Both the position numbers and the translations under genes were made by a program. Source: Shouchella shacheensis (GTDB taxonomy: Bacteria > Bacillota > Bacilli > Bacillales > Bacillaceae_D). From it: DNA of 64,000 bases. This document shows positions 17,574 to 29,478 of this stretch, piece after piece (positions within the stretch are counted from its first letter, which is position 1; every line of letters begins with the position of its first letter). The stretch spans positions 262,234-326,233 of the forward strand of contig NZ_KQ947393.1 of assembly GCF_001484965.1 (NCBI RefSeq), read 5' to 3'. The notes beneath the pieces were generated by a model. The model ran no database searches. It saw only the letters and a program-made list of their open reading frames with translations, and was not told the DNA's origin.

Positions 17574-20213
17574 TTAGGAAACGGATTTGACATATTCGCT
17601 CACATAGGCAAGCGCGTGATCAAGCTTTGCAGGGTCCTTCCCGCCTGCTTGTGCCATGTCCGGGCGACCACCGCCTCCACCGCCTGTCCGGGAAGCGACT
17701 TCCTTGATCAATTGTCCGGCATGGAACCCTTTATCCATCGCCGATTTTGTCACTCCGGCAACGAGGGAGACTTTTTCTCCGGTCACGGCACCAAGCACAA
17801 TGACCGCATCCGCATAATTCCCTTTCAATGTATCGACGATCGTCCGGATGCCGTCCATGTCTTTCGCTTGGACGCGCTTGGCAATCACCGTTGTGCCACC
17901 AATTACTTCCGCATCATCTCCGAGGCTACCAGCTTCCAAATGGCCAAGCTTTGCTGTGAGCGACTCGTTTTCACGGGTCACGCTTCTGAGTTCCTGCTGC
18001 AAGCTCTCCACTCTCAATGGCACATCTTTTGGCTGCTTCGCTTTCAGTCGTTCCGCTGCGTCGTGAAGCACATCAAGCTGTTCATTCATAAATTCGTATG
18101 CGCCTTTTGCCGTTACTGCTTCAATTCTGCGGACGCCTGCGCCAATGCCGGATTCCGCTACAATTTTAAAGAGACCGATTTCTGACGTGTTGCGAACATG
18201 ACAGCCGCCACATAGCTCAAGGCTATAGTCGCCGACCTCCACCACGCGCACATTATCTCCGTATTTCTCGCCAAACAGCGCCATCGCCCCCATCGCCTTC
18301 GCTTCATCGAGTTTCTTCACCGACATTTGTACAGGGAGCGCAGCCCACACCTTTTCATTGACAATTCCCTCAATCTGGGCCAATTCATTTGGTGTCACTT
18401 GACCAAAGTGAGAAAAGTCAAAGCGTAGACGATCTGCTTTTACAAGAGAACCAGATTGGTTGACGTGAACGCCGAGTACGTCCTTAAGTGCCTGATGCAA
18501 AAGGTGGGTGGCCGTATGATTTTTAATCACGTCTAGACGCTCGCGCACTTCTACTTGCGCATCCACGTTCTCACCAACAGCAATGTGACCGCTTTTTACC
18601 GTTATCGAATGGAGATGTTGACCGTTGGGCGCCTTTTTCACATCTGTTACTTCAGCTTCGCCGGAGTTGGTTCGAATCATACCTCCATCAGCAACTTGGC
18701 CCCCACTTTCGGCATAGAACGGCGTCTCATCAAGCAGAACCTGCACTTCCTTTCCTGCTTCCGCCGAATTCAGTAGCTCTTTGCCAGAAATGATCGTCTC
18801 GACCTTCGCTGATGTCTCCAACTTCTCGTACCCGACGAAGATGCTTGGTGTTTTGAGCTCACCGAGCAGATCGTCTTGCACACTCATGGAGGAGCTTTCC
18901 TGTCTCGCCGCACGGGCACGGGCACGCTGTTCATCCATTTCCCGTTCAAAGCCGTCGCGATCCACGCGAAGTCCAGCCTCTTCGACATATTCCTCGGTCA
19001 AATCAATGGGAAACCCGTACGTGTCATAAAGACGGAAGGCATCCGCTCCGCTAATGAACGACTGATGGGTGGCTTTTGCTTTTTGGATGAGATCAGAAAG
19101 GATGGAAAGGCCGTCATTCAGCGTCTCATGAAAGCGTTCCTCCTCGGTTTTAATGACTTTTTGCACAAACTCCTGTTTTTCGACGACATCTGGGTAGAAG
19201 TCTTGCATAATTTCACCAACGACCGGAACGAGCTCGTACATAAATGGACGCTCAATCCCAATCACTTTTGCATAGCGTACCGCGCGTCTAAGGAGACGGC
19301 GCAATACATAGCCTCTCCCTTCATTTGAAGGGATGGCACCATCAGCCACCGCAAAGGCGACAGTGCGAATATGATCGGCAACGACTTTGAAGGAAACATC
19401 CGCCGCTTCCTTCTCACCGTATATGTCTTGCGTCAAGTTTTCCACCTTGCGAATGATCGGGAGAAACAGATCCGTTTCAAAATTCGTCGGCACATCTTGA
19501 ATGACAGAAACCATCCGCTCAAGCCCCATGCCGGTATCAATGTTTTTCTTTGGCAGCGGCGTGTACGTGCCGTCGGCGTTATGGTTAAATTGGGAGAACA
19601 CGAGGTTCCAAATCTCCAAGTAGCGCTCATTCTCTCCCCCTGGGTAGAGCTCTGGATCGTTTTCATCGGCCCCGTAAGCAGGCCCGCGATCATAGAAAAT
19701 CTCCGAGTTCGGTCCACTTGGCCCTTCGCCAATATCCCAGAAGTTGCCCTCAAGACGAATGATTCGCTCTTCGGGAATGCCAATCGCTTTGTGCCAGTAG
19801 TTGTACGCCTCATCGTCTTCCGGATGGACAGTCACCGAAAGTTTGTCTGCGCTAAAACCCATCCACTTCTCACTTGTTAGGAACTCCCAGGCCCACTCAA
19901 TCGCTTCTTCTTTAAAATACTCCCCAATCGAAAAATTGCCGAGCATTTCAAAGAACGTGTGGTGCCGAGCAGTCTTCCCGACATTTTCAATATCGTTGGT
20001 ACGTATGGACTTCTGCGCATTGACAATGCGTGGGTTTTCCGGGATCACACGGCCGTCGAAGTATTTTTTTAAGGTGGCCACGCCGCTATTGATCCACAGT
20101 AGCGTTGGATCCTCGAACGGCACGAGTGATGCACTCGGCTCAACGTCATGGTCTTTCTCCTGAAAGAAGTCCAGGAACATCTGTCTGACCTCTGCAGAAC
20201 GTAATGGTTTCAA
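17574..20213 (-). CDS. alaS: alanyl-tRNA synthetase
   Basis: 879 residues from a TTG 9 nt after GAGGGAG; an alternative TTG three codons upstream abuts the Shine-Dalgarno sequence. Class II aminoacylation core at the N-terminus ([14 protein letters not shown], motif 2 around [18 protein letters not shown]). The editing domain carries the zinc ligands HTATHLLH and CGGCHV, and the C-terminal C-Ala domain has [15 protein letters not shown]. It charges tRNA-Ala and clears Ser and Gly misacylation. Expression is under a T-box leader. Confidence 0.98.
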   Translation of the reverse strand: MKPLRSAEVRQMFLDFFQEKDHDVEPSASLVPFEDPTLLWINSGVATLKKYFDGRVIPENPRIVNAQKSIRTNDIENVGKTARHHTFFEMLGNFSIGEYFKEEAIEWAWEFLTSEKWMGFSADKLSVTVHPEDDEAYNYWHKAIGIPEERIIRLEGNFWDIGEGPSGPNSEIFYDRGPAYGADENDPELYPGGENERYLEIWNLVFSQFNHNADGTYTPLPKKNIDTGMGLERMVSVIQDVPTNFETDLFLPIIRKVENLTQDIYGEKEAADVSFKVVADHIRTVAFAVADGAIPSNEGRGYVLRRLLRRAVRYAKVIGIERPFMYELVPVVGEIMQDFYPDVVEKQEFVQKVIKTEEERFHETLNDGLSILSDLIQKAKATHQSFISGADAFRLYDTYGFPIDLTEEYVEEAGLRVDRDGFEREMDEQRARARAARQESSSMSVQDDLLGELKTPSIFVGYEKLETSAKVETIISGKELLNSAEAGKEVQVLLDETPFYAESGGQVADGGMIRTNSGEAEVTDVKKAPNGQHLHSITVKSGHIAVGENVDAQVEVRERLDVIKNHTATHLLHQALKDVLGVHVNQSGSLVKADRLRFDFSHFGQVTPNELAQIEGIVNEKVWAALPVQMSVKKLDEAKAMGAMALFGEKYGDNVRVVEVGDYSLELCGGCHVRNTSEIGLFKIVAESGIGAGVRRIEAVTAKGAYEFMNEQLDVLHDAAERLKAKQPKDVPLRVESLQQELRSVTRENESLTAKLGHLEAGSLGDDAEVIGGTTVIAKRVQAKDMDGIRTIVDTLKGNYADAVIVLGAVTGEKVSLVAGVTKSAMDKGFHAGQLIKEVASRTGGGGGGRPDMAQAGGKDPAKLDHALAYVSEYVKSVS

Positions 20214-20244
20214 GACGATCAACTCCCTCTCTCTCGCTTTTTAA

Positions 20245-20492
20245 AAAACAAAAAAACTCCTCCCTAGGAAAGGGACGAGATCTCTTTTCACGCGGTACCA
20301 CCCTCATTGTGAACAATCGTCTGTTCACCAGCTCAGGCCCTTAACGCAGGCATACGGCTTCAATGCTACTCCAGATTAGCGTTCTGTAGCCCTTCGTTTA
20401 ACGCCTCTTTCAGCCAAGGAAACGTCTCTCTGAAAACAGTCTGCTACATACTTCGATCCTTCACAGTAGTTCTACATTTACGAACTCAGCAT
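20245..20492 (-). promoter_or_regulatory. T-box leader of alaS
   Basis: On the minus strand the T-box sequence AGGGTGGTACCGCG (20304-20291) is followed by a terminator hairpin (20279-20250, arms around TCCCT/AGGGA) with a seven-T run. Upstream lies a long stem I with an AGAGA-type bulge; a GCT at 20380-20378 is a candidate alanine specifier. Uncharged tRNA-Ala should favour the antiterminator and switch alaS on. The specifier assignment is tentative; the T-box itself is clear. Confidence 0.9.
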
Positions 20493-20493
20493 G

Positions 20494-20522
20494 ATTATAG
20501 CTTTCTGCTTAGTCACTGTCAA
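20494..20522 (-). promoter_or_regulatory. sigma-A promoter of the alaS T-box leader
   Basis: TTGACA (20522-20517), a 17-nt spacer, and TATAAT (20499-20494): both hexamers perfect. The -35 overlaps the stop codon of the upstream AI-2E-family gene. Confidence 0.9.
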
Positions 20523-21583
20523 TGTTTGCGTAGATACGTGCGAAGATGAAGCAGCGTCACCTTTGCCACAGCGACAAAAGGGACCGCAACAAGAAGGCCG
20601 AGGACTCCGGCGACATCTACGCCTACGAGAAGGGCAAGAATAATGACAATCGGGTGGAGATGCAATGTCCGACCAACAATGACCGGGGACAGAAGATTGC
20701 CTTCGATTTGCTGGATGACAAAGATCGCGATGACCGTGTACACAGCAAGACTTGGTGAATCCAGAAGTGCTGTCGTCACTGCCGGTACAGCGCCAATAAA
20801 AGCACCAAAGTAAGGAATCAAGTCGGTCGCTCCAATAAACAAACCAAGCACGACCGGATAAGGAACACCCAGAAGCCAAAGAGCAATCGTCGAAATGGTG
20901 CCAACACACAGCGCGACGAGTAGCTGTCCGCGTATATAGGAACCGAATGTCTTATCCACATCCTGGATGTAGCGTCTCAGACCTTTCCGCCATTTTCTTG
21001 GCGTGAGGTAATAAGCCACACGCTGAAGCAGTGTGTAATCCTTAAGCAAATAAAAAACGAGAAATGGAATGACCACCCATATAAAGGCTGCCTGCGCGAA
21101 GCGAACGATCGCCGCCTCCACTTGATCAAGTGCCTGTTCGGCGAGCTTCTCCGCCTGGATGCCCCATTCATTCATATGGACCGCGAGCGGATCCGGGAGA
21201 GAACGGGCCGACTTCTGCAAATCAACCAGCATCCCTTTCATCTCCTCTAACTGCGCCGGGAGTACCTCCATTGCTTCTTTCACTTGCTCCATCAAAAGCG
21301 GTATTCCAATGACTAACGCCAGTGCTAATAGAGCGAGGAGAGACAGAAAGATAAGCAAAACCGCTAGCGTACGGCTCATTCCCGCACGAACCAAGCGCTC
21401 CACTAGAGGGTGAAGCAAATAAGCCATTAACCCTGCGATAGCAATTGGAACGAGAAGCATACCAATCACCCGCCAGAGTGGAGCCAACATGGGGATAAAT
21501 TGAATAAGGATGTAGAGCAAAATGGCGATGATCAGCCACTTTGTTAGCTTCAACACTTCCGTTTGAAGTCGTTCTCGCTTCAT
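20519..21583 (-). CDS. yrrI: AI-2E family transporter (YrrI)
   Basis: 354 residues with about eight hydrophobic segments in the AI-2E (TqsA/YhhQ-like) pattern: a paired helix start (LLVPIAIAGLMAYLLHPLVERL), a long soluble stretch rich in charged residues (about 115-175), and the typical LGLFIGATDLIPYFGAFIGAVPA and FVIQQIEGNLLSPVIVG. Relatives export small molecules or exchange ions; several in haloalkaliphiles act as Na+/H+ antiporters. The start is the ATG at 21583 after GGAGGGG. It lies just upstream of alaS, as in B. subtilis. Confidence 0.9.
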   Translation of the reverse strand: MKRERLQTEVLKLTKWLIIAILLYILIQFIPMLAPLWRVIGMLLVPIAIAGLMAYLLHPLVERLVRAGMSRTLAVLLIFLSLLALLALALVIGIPLLMEQVKEAMEVLPAQLEEMKGMLVDLQKSARSLPDPLAVHMNEWGIQAEKLAEQALDQVEAAIVRFAQAAFIWVVIPFLVFYLLKDYTLLQRVAYYLTPRKWRKGLRRYIQDVDKTFGSYIRGQLLVALCVGTISTIALWLLGVPYPVVLGLFIGATDLIPYFGAFIGAVPAVTTALLDSPSLAVYTVIAIFVIQQIEGNLLSPVIVGRTLHLHPIVIILALLVGVDVAGVLGLLVAVPFVAVAKVTLLHLRTYLRKH

Positions 21584-21752
21584 AGATGCCCCTCCACCTT
21601 GATTAACTACGCCTGTTGTATAGGATGACCTAAATGAGGAAAATAACTCAGCGCAAACACCAAAATAGAGGGAATGATTTTGCTTCACACGTTCGAGGCA
21701 ACGAGGAGAACATCATGGGCTCTGCGCCTCCCGTGTACTTACCATTTAGAAC

Positions 21753-21788
21753 AAAAAACCTGGACCCAAGGTTCCCCTCAAATCCAGG
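21753..21788 (-). terminator. terminator after the DUF3918-like gene
   Basis: CCTGGA / TCCAGG with an 18-nt partly paired loop is followed on the minus strand by TTTTTTG. The rest of the gap 21584-21798 shows no gene. Confidence 0.65.
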
Positions 21789-21798
21789 ATGCTCTGCG

Positions 21799-21987
21799 CT
21801 ACGCAAACATCTTGCGTGCGCGTTTCTTCGCCTTTTTCCACGTGCGAGCATTCATGAGCTTCATATCCGCTTCCACGATCGGTTCGATAAACTGTTGAAC
21901 CTTTTTCTTTGTCTTTCGATCGCTCATGGAGTACCACGTCGCGCCAGCAGCTCCGATTAACATAAGTGGTGCAATAGTCTTCTTCAA
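21799..21987 (-). CDS. small DUF3918-like (YrzQ-type) protein
   Basis: 62 residues from a TTG 4-6 nt after GGGGGTG. One hydrophobic N-terminal helix (IAPLMLIGAAGATWYSM) is followed by a basic, amphipathic tail (DRKTKKKVQQF, WKKAKKRARKMF). This is the pattern of the short YrzQ/DUF3918 proteins encoded between yrrI and yrrD in Bacillus. Function unknown; probably peripheral to or anchored in the membrane. Confidence 0.6.
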   Translation of the reverse strand: MKKTIAPLMLIGAAGATWYSMSDRKTKKKVQQFIEPIVEADMKLMNARTWKKAKKRARKMFA

Positions 21988-22013
21988 AACGCTCACCCCC
22001 ACTTCATTTGGCA

Positions 22014-22202
22014 CTAAAGATTCATTCGCAGCTGGTCTTCTTCAAACAAGTCGTCAAGAGAGCTAAGTGAGCCATCCTCTTCCACTTGATGAAGAGAAAG
22101 CTGCCCTCCGACAAGGCTCATTTCAATAAAACAATTCCAGCAATAGTACTGGTTGGTTCCGATTTTCCCGATGTCTTTGGTTTGGCAATTGGGACAGCGC
22201 AT
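22014..22202 (-). CDS. small zinc-ribbon protein, YrzR-like
   Basis: 62 residues, ATG 7 nt after GGAGG. Two cysteine pairs, CPNC near the start and CWNC near residue 20, form a probable zinc ribbon (RCPNCQTKDIGKIGTNQYYC), followed by an acidic tail (LDDLFEEDQLRMNL). Similar short proteins occupy this place between yrrD and yrrI in Bacillus. No function is known. Confidence 0.7.
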   Translation of the reverse strand: MRCPNCQTKDIGKIGTNQYYCWNCFIEMSLVGGQLSLHQVEEDGSLSSLDDLFEEDQLRMNL

Positions 22203-22221
22203 CGCAAAGCCTCCTTTACAG

Positions 22222-22692
22222 TTACAGAGACAGAATGGCCCGTTCCTTGCCGATCACAAGATCTGTGCCGCGGACAATCTTTCGACCCTCGGTAATATCA
22301 GCAAGCAGTCCATCTGTTAGTTCATACCCTACGATCGTGCCCACCTCGACATTAAAATATACGTCCTCCACCAAACCAAGCGTCTCCCCCTCAAGCGTCA
22401 GGAGCGGCTTGCCACGGAATCGCTTCTTGCCAACCAGGACTGGATGCAGCTGCCGTTGTTCCCGGCTGTACGTCCCAAGCACATGACGATCAGCGATCAT
22501 AACGGCCTCTTTGCCAAGGCACGCTACTTCTTGAAGATCGAGGAACGCATGATGCGAAAACATCCCGGTCTTATTGACGATGAGGCCGGTAATGCGTTCA
22601 TGTTCAATCAGTCCATCCATTACTCGTCCACATTCAGCCCCCGTACATGTTTCAATCACAGGAAGCCCGACCAATGCTTGAACGGTTCGCAA
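22222..22692 (-). CDS. yrrD: PRC-barrel domain protein YrrD
   Basis: 156 residues from a TTG 8 nt after AGGTGG, giving MRTVQALVGLPVIE; a GTG four codons earlier sits on the Shine-Dalgarno sequence. Two PRC-barrel-like repeats are visible: RTVQALVGLPVIETCTGAECG...ITGLIVNKTG and FRGKPLLTLEGETLGLVEDVYF...IVGYELTDGLLAD. PRC barrels also occur in RimM and photosystem proteins and usually mediate protein contacts. It is next to recD2 as in B. subtilis; role unknown. Confidence 0.85.
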   Translation of the reverse strand: MRTVQALVGLPVIETCTGAECGRVMDGLIEHERITGLIVNKTGMFSHHAFLDLQEVACLGKEAVMIADRHVLGTYSREQRQLHPVLVGKKRFRGKPLLTLEGETLGLVEDVYFNVEVGTIVGYELTDGLLADITEGRKIVRGTDLVIGKERAILSL

Positions 22693-22748
22693 GAGGAGTG
22701 CCACCTACCTTTCCGAACAGTTCTTAGTATTCGCTAGCCTTCTCTCGT

Positions 22749-25052
22749 TTATTTCCGTGGAACATTTCCAGTACTGGCGAGCAAAAGGGAAAGTCGTTCT
22801 TTTAACTTGGATTGACGAATAAGATCATTTTCGGTCGTAATCGTCGTGCGGATGGTCGAAAGATCCCCGCACAACAACAGGAATTGTTTAGCTCGTGTGA
22901 TACCTGTATAGAGTAGGTTTCGGCGAAGCATACGGCTGTAGTTGCGGATCACGGGCATGACGACAATTGGAAATTCACTTCCCTGCGCCTTATGAATCGA
23001 CGAACAATATGCGTGGGTGAGTTGCGTGAGATCTTTTTTATCGTAGATCACTTCGATGCCGTCAAAAGAAATCACAAGCTGGTCTTTCTTCTCCTCGTTT
23101 TCTTTCGCAAAAAAAATGGCGACAATCTCACCGCGGTCCCCGTTGTAGATTCCTTCTTCCGGATTATTCATCAGCTGCAATACCACATCGCCCGTCCGGT
23201 AAGTGACCTCACCGAAGCGAATCTCCCGTCGCCCCTCTTTTTGCGGATTAAACAGCCGCTGGAGCATGACATTCAACTCTGTAATGCCTGCAGGCCCTTT
23301 ATACATGGGAGCGAGTACTTGAATTTCTCGTGCGCTGTAGCCTTTTTTCATCGCATTTTCACAAATTTGCCAGACAGCCTCTTGTACCTGTTCCCCCTTG
23401 CACGGAAAAAAGCGACGGTCCGGCTTCGGTTCTGGAAAATCAGTGGGCATGACGCCCTCCTTCATGGCGTGGGCAAGCTCAATAATCGAAGAGCCTTCTG
23501 CTTGCCGATAAATATCGGTTAGGCGTACAGTCGGGATTTCCCCACTGACCAACAAATCACGCAACACCTGCCCGGGTCCAACAGAAGGAAGCTGATCTTC
23601 ATCGCCAACAAGCACCACCTGCATTCCCTTTGGCACGGCTTTGAATAGTTGATTGGCCACCCAGGCGTCCACCATCGACATTTCATCAACAATCAAAAGC
23701 TCTCCTTCAATTGGCTCATGATCGTCCTTTTCAAAGCCTGTGGCGCTCCCTTTCCAGCCGAGCATGCTGTGAATCGTCGCTGCTGGAAGCTCTGTCGCTT
23801 CAGCCATACGCTTGGAGGCACGACCGGTCGGTGCACTTAGCTTAATCGGAAAAGGGCTCGATTTCGGGTAAGATTTAGGCTCGAGGGAAAGGCCGTGTAG
23901 CCTGGCATACGCTTCCACAATGCCTTTGATCACCGTCGTCTTTCCTGTTCCGGGCCCTCCTGTCAACAGAAGCAGTGGAGAGGTGAGAGCCGTTTCAATC
24001 GCTTGCTTTTGCGACGGTGCGAAAGTGATGGAAGATGTCTCCTCAATCGCGCCAAGCGCTTTTTCGACTTCAGCTTCCGGAAACGCTTGCTTCACTTCTT
24101 GCGTAAGAAGCCGACGAACATTGGAAGCAATCCCCTTTTCGGCAAAGAACAGTGAGTTGATATAGACACGCTCTTCTTCGGTGACAAGCAGGCTCTCTTC
24201 GTTCATTTCCACAAGCGTTTCGCGAAGCTCTTCGACTGAAATCGCTGTATCGGGCGAAGAGAGCAGGATACTCGCTTGGCGCACAAGTTCATGCTCCTCC
24301 ATATACATATGGCCGCTCTGCAAGCAGAGCTCGCCAGCAAGATAGAGAAGGCCGGCCCGCAGTCGTTCGGGATGGTTTCCTGTTAATCCTATGGCTGCAC
24401 CAAGCTGATCCGCTCGACGAAAGCCAATGCCCTCAACGTCTTGGATCAGCCGATACGGATTGGTTTGAATGATATCAAGCGCCTGGTGTTTGTACGCGCG
24501 GTAGACGCTCATGGACAGCTCGGTCCCGAAGCCGTATTGCGAGAGCTGGATGATGACTTGTTCAGCGCCCTGCTGTTCAAGCAGCTCATTGTAGAGCTTA
24601 TCCGCCGTCTCCTTCTTCAGCTTTGGAATCTCTTTCAACACGTTTCGATCCTCAACGATACGCGAAATCGCACGCTCACCAAGTTTCTCGACAATCGCTT
24701 CTGCTGTTTTCTTTCCGACGCCGGGAAAGCGATCGCTCGCCAGAAAACGGCTAATCCCACTTTTGGTCTGCGGCAGATCTCGGCGGAGCGCGTCAACCTT
24801 ATATTGAACACCAAAGCGTGGATGGTCGGTCACTTGGCCAAAGAAGAGATACGTTTCCTCCTGCTCAAGCTCCGGCAAATGACCAACAATCGTCATTTTC
24901 TTAGTCTCCACATCCTCATTCGTCTTAAGTACTCGCAAAAGAGCAACCGTGTAATCATTCTCTTCGTTGCGAAAGACAACATGAAGGACCTCGCCTTTAA
25001 TATAACCCTGCTCCGCATTTTGTTCTTCTGTTTCCACAAGCTCCCTCTCCAT
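22749..25052 (-). CDS. recD2: RecD2-type 5'-3' DNA helicase (YrrC)
   Basis: 767 residues from the ATG 9 nt after AAAGG. An extended N-terminal region of about 340 residues includes an OB-like part (GYIKGEVLHVVFRNEENDYTV) and helix-hairpin-helix motifs (FPGVGKKTAEAIVEKLG; IQDVEGIGFRRADQLG). The SF1B motor follows: Walker A LTGGPGTGKTTVIKG, Walker B LLIVDEMSMVD, motif III LVGDEDQLPSVGPG, and the C-terminal Q-x-GSEF and YTGITRAK motifs. RecD2 acts outside RecBCD in replication-fork and mismatch-related repair. It starts 5 nt after the TPR gene stop. Confidence 0.96.
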   Translation of the reverse strand: MERELVETEEQNAEQGYIKGEVLHVVFRNEENDYTVALLRVLKTNEDVETKKMTIVGHLPELEQEETYLFFGQVTDHPRFGVQYKVDALRRDLPQTKSGISRFLASDRFPGVGKKTAEAIVEKLGERAISRIVEDRNVLKEIPKLKKETADKLYNELLEQQGAEQVIIQLSQYGFGTELSMSVYRAYKHQALDIIQTNPYRLIQDVEGIGFRRADQLGAAIGLTGNHPERLRAGLLYLAGELCLQSGHMYMEEHELVRQASILLSSPDTAISVEELRETLVEMNEESLLVTEEERVYINSLFFAEKGIASNVRRLLTQEVKQAFPEAEVEKALGAIEETSSITFAPSQKQAIETALTSPLLLLTGGPGTGKTTVIKGIVEAYARLHGLSLEPKSYPKSSPFPIKLSAPTGRASKRMAEATELPAATIHSMLGWKGSATGFEKDDHEPIEGELLIVDEMSMVDAWVANQLFKAVPKGMQVVLVGDEDQLPSVGPGQVLRDLLVSGEIPTVRLTDIYRQAEGSSIIELAHAMKEGVMPTDFPEPKPDRRFFPCKGEQVQEAVWQICENAMKKGYSAREIQVLAPMYKGPAGITELNVMLQRLFNPQKEGRREIRFGEVTYRTGDVVLQLMNNPEEGIYNGDRGEIVAIFFAKENEEKKDQLVISFDGIEVIYDKKDLTQLTHAYCSSIHKAQGSEFPIVVMPVIRNYSRMLRRNLLYTGITRAKQFLLLCGDLSTIRTTITTENDLIRQSKLKERLSLLLASTGNVPRK

Positions 25053-25057
25053 GAGCC

Positions 25058-25723
25058 TCACCCTTTGTTAAGCGCATCTTCAAGCAACCGTTTCCCGTTC
25101 CCGGCGAGCAGATGATCTGGCTGAAGCCGAAGAGCGTGGGTAAACGATTCCAGTGCCTCTTCTACCTTTTCCGCGGCGACAAGGGCAACACCCAAGTTAT
25201 AATGGGCATCCGCATGGCCTTCGTCCAGCCCAATGGTCTTTTCAAAAAGGACTCGCGCCTCCTCCAACTCCTCAAGCTGCGCTAACGCAAGTCCGTACTG
25301 AAAGCAGGCGTCCACATCGCTTTCGTTCATTTCATGAGCGCGGCCAAGGTTTGCAGCTGCATGACCAAGCGAGCCGAGCTGGTAGTAGCTCATCCCGAGC
25401 ATAAAGTAAAGATCCGCTTCATCCAGCTGATGGGTAAGCGCGAGCTTGAACATTTTTGTCGCTTCCTCGTAGCGTTCTTCTTCGTAGTATACGGTTCCTG
25501 CTCCGTAGTAAGCCGCTCCAGCTCCCTCATCGAGCTCGATCGCTCGATCAAAAAAAACAAGCGCCCGCTCCCGGTCCCCGAGTACACTGAGCAAATTCGC
25601 CATATTAATATAGCCCGTGGCGTCCTTCGGGTTCTCTTCAATGGCTTCTGTAAAAGCCTGTGCCGCTTCCTCATATTTCCCTTCACGCATAAAGGAAATG
25701 CCTTCTGCCTGCCGGTTTGACAT
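25058..25723 (-). CDS. yrrB: tetratricopeptide repeat protein YrrB
   Basis: 221 residues made of about six 34-residue TPR units, for instance EGISFMREGKYEEAAQAFTEAIEENP, GYINMANLLSVLGDRERAL and ADAHYNLGVALVAAEKVEEALES. There is no signal peptide, so it is cytoplasmic. The family serves as a protein-interaction scaffold, and the partner is unknown. It is tightly linked to recD2 downstream and follows mnmA as in B. subtilis. Confidence 0.92.
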   Translation of the reverse strand: MSNRQAEGISFMREGKYEEAAQAFTEAIEENPKDATGYINMANLLSVLGDRERALVFFDRAIELDEGAGAAYYGAGTVYYEEERYEEATKMFKLALTHQLDEADLYFMLGMSYYQLGSLGHAAANLGRAHEMNESDVDACFQYGLALAQLEELEEARVLFEKTIGLDEGHADAHYNLGVALVAAEKVEEALESFTHALRLQPDHLLAGNGKRLLEDALNKG

Positions 25724-25826
25724 TACTTCTCCTCCTCACAGTTCATACGAAAAAAACGCCGCGGTCGATCTGAAGCGAAGAATTTCGCCCTTCCCAAAAC
25801 GGCACGTCTTGGCGCCTGCGACTCGA

Positions 25827-28134
<2,308 letters not shown>

Positions 28135-28154
28135 GACTGGCCTCCAATCTAACG

Positions 28155-28574
28155 TTAAATATAAAACATATAATATTCTTGCTCGCCCTCTGCTTTAAAC
28201 GTCGCAAGGTCTTCGAGCGTCGTTTCATCGAGCACATTTTTCACCGCGTCGCGAATTTTAATCCACAGATCTCGCTTGGCGGGCTCTTCATCTTCAAGCA
28301 CCTCAACCGGGCTAATCGGGCCTTCAAGGACGCGAATAATATCACCTGCCGTGATCTCCGCCGCTTCTTTGGCAAGCATGTACCCCCCATAAGCGCCACG
28401 TACGCTCTTAACGAGCATTGCGTTACGAAGCGGGGCAATCAACTGCTCTAAGTAATGCTCAGATAGATTGTATTCCTTTGCGATGGACTTTAGCGAGACG
28501 GGACCCTCTCCCGTCTTTTTAGCGAGTGCCATCATGATGGTGAGGCCGTAACGGCCCTTCGTTGAAATTTTCAT
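28155..28574 (-). CDS. cymR: Rrf2-family regulator CymR
   Basis: 139 residues. An N-terminal winged helix (MKISTKGRYGLTIMMALA, VSLKSIAKEYNLSEHYLEQL) is followed by the wing RGAYGGYMLAKEAAEITAGDI. No Fe-S cysteines are present, which fits CymR rather than IscR. With CysK, B. subtilis CymR represses cysteine uptake and synthesis, including mccAB; those genes are missing from the nearby mtnN locus. It lies upstream of yrvO-mnmA, and its first 56 nt overlap the preceding membrane-protein gene. Confidence 0.92.
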   Translation of the reverse strand: MKISTKGRYGLTIMMALAKKTGEGPVSLKSIAKEYNLSEHYLEQLIAPLRNAMLVKSVRGAYGGYMLAKEAAEITAGDIIRVLEGPISPVEVLEDEEPAKRDLWIKIRDAVKNVLDETTLEDLATFKAEGEQEYYMFYI

Positions 28575-29238
28575 TCGCTCTCCTTCTTTCTACCGTAAGT
28601 AGTCGCGCCTGAATCACTGCATCGACAAGTCGTTTGCAGGAAGGAACCGTCATTCCGACCACGTAGCCAATCCCGAATACAAAAAGCAGGGTACCAACGC
28701 TTACTGGTCCTCCGAGCAACCAGCCAATCAGAAGGACAATCGCCTCCATACCGCTACGCACCCAGCGCAGACTCCAGCCTGTTTTTTGTTGGAGGCCAAT
28801 CATCAAACTATCGCGTGGACCTGCGCCAAGCTGTGGAGCAATGTAGATCCCAATACCGATGCCGATGATGACGAAGCTTAGGAGCAAATAGAACCATTGC
28901 CCCATTAGCGTTCCCGGGATTGGAACAAGAAATAAAAACAAATCGAGAAACAGGCCAACTAAGAGCATGTTAAGAAAGGCCCCCAGCTGCGGTACTCGTT
29001 TTAAGAGAAGACCGGATAGTCCGAGCACGACAATTCCTGCTAAAATCGACCATGTCCCCACCGTAAGGCCAAACTTCAAGGTCAGCCCAATATGCAGGAC
29101 GTCCCAGGGCGCACCCCCTAAGTCGGCACGAATCATCACAGCAATCCCAAAAGCCAATAGTGAAATTCCGCCGACGAAAAACGCCCAGCGGATCATTTGC
29201 ACAGACCCATTTCTCTCGCCTTGTATCAAATTAACCAT
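28519..29238 (-). CDS. YczE/YitT-type integral membrane protein
   Basis: 239 residues from the ATG at 29238, with about six hydrophobic segments (MIRWAFFVGGISLLAFGIAVMI; LGGAPWDVLHIGLTLKFGLT; VGTWSILAGIVVLGLSGLLL; IGIGIGIYIAPQLGAGPRDSLM). The ADLGGAPWDVLH and LGAGPRDSLM motifs are those of the YczE/YyaS/YitT family. A role is unknown; some relatives sit near antibiotic synthesis genes. The Shine-Dalgarno sequence is weak (AGAGAGAG close to the start), and a GTG one codon upstream is possible. Its 3' end runs 56 nt into cymR. Confidence 0.82.
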   Translation of the reverse strand: MVNLIQGERNGSVQMIRWAFFVGGISLLAFGIAVMIRADLGGAPWDVLHIGLTLKFGLTVGTWSILAGIVVLGLSGLLLKRVPQLGAFLNMLLVGLFLDLFLFLVPIPGTLMGQWFYLLLSFVIIGIGIGIYIAPQLGAGPRDSLMIGLQQKTGWSLRWVRSGMEAIVLLIGWLLGGPVSVGTLLFVFGIGYVVGMTVPSCKRLVDAVIQARLLTVERRRANENFNEGPLRPHHHDGTR

Positions 29239-29263
29239 CACTCTCTCTTTTTGATCACCTGAC

Positions 29264-29272
29264 ATTATAGCA
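29264..29272 (-). promoter_or_regulatory. extended -10 promoter of the YczE/YitT-type gene
   Basis: TGCTATAAT on the minus strand (TATAAT at 29269-29264) lies 25 nt before the ATG. The -35 region is poor, which suits an extended -10 promoter. Confidence 0.6.
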
Positions 29273-29429
29273 TGAATACAGCTAGGATTGATAGGAGGTA
29301 CGCTTCTATTTTCAGCAGAAGGAATGGAATGGGTCAGATTCAAATTCGCAACGACTCTCTCACACTCAAATGAATACGAACCAACGTTTTCACAAAAAGA
29401 CCATAACCTTAACATCTACTGCCTTCCCT

Positions 29430-29459
29430 TTGGACAAGCCCCGCGTCGTGCGCTACACT
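29430..29459 (+). promoter_or_regulatory. possible promoter of the structured element / rarA
   Basis: TTGGAC (29430-29435), an 18-nt spacer and TACACT (29454-29459) would start transcription near 29466, just before the long inverted repeat upstream of rarA. Both hexamers are imperfect. Confidence 0.4.
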
Positions 29460-29478
29460 TATGCTACGTTTAGATGAC

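Noticed and set aside
18876-19880. Antisense open frames across alaS
   Set aside because: Shadow frames of a conserved gene, without ribosome binding sites.
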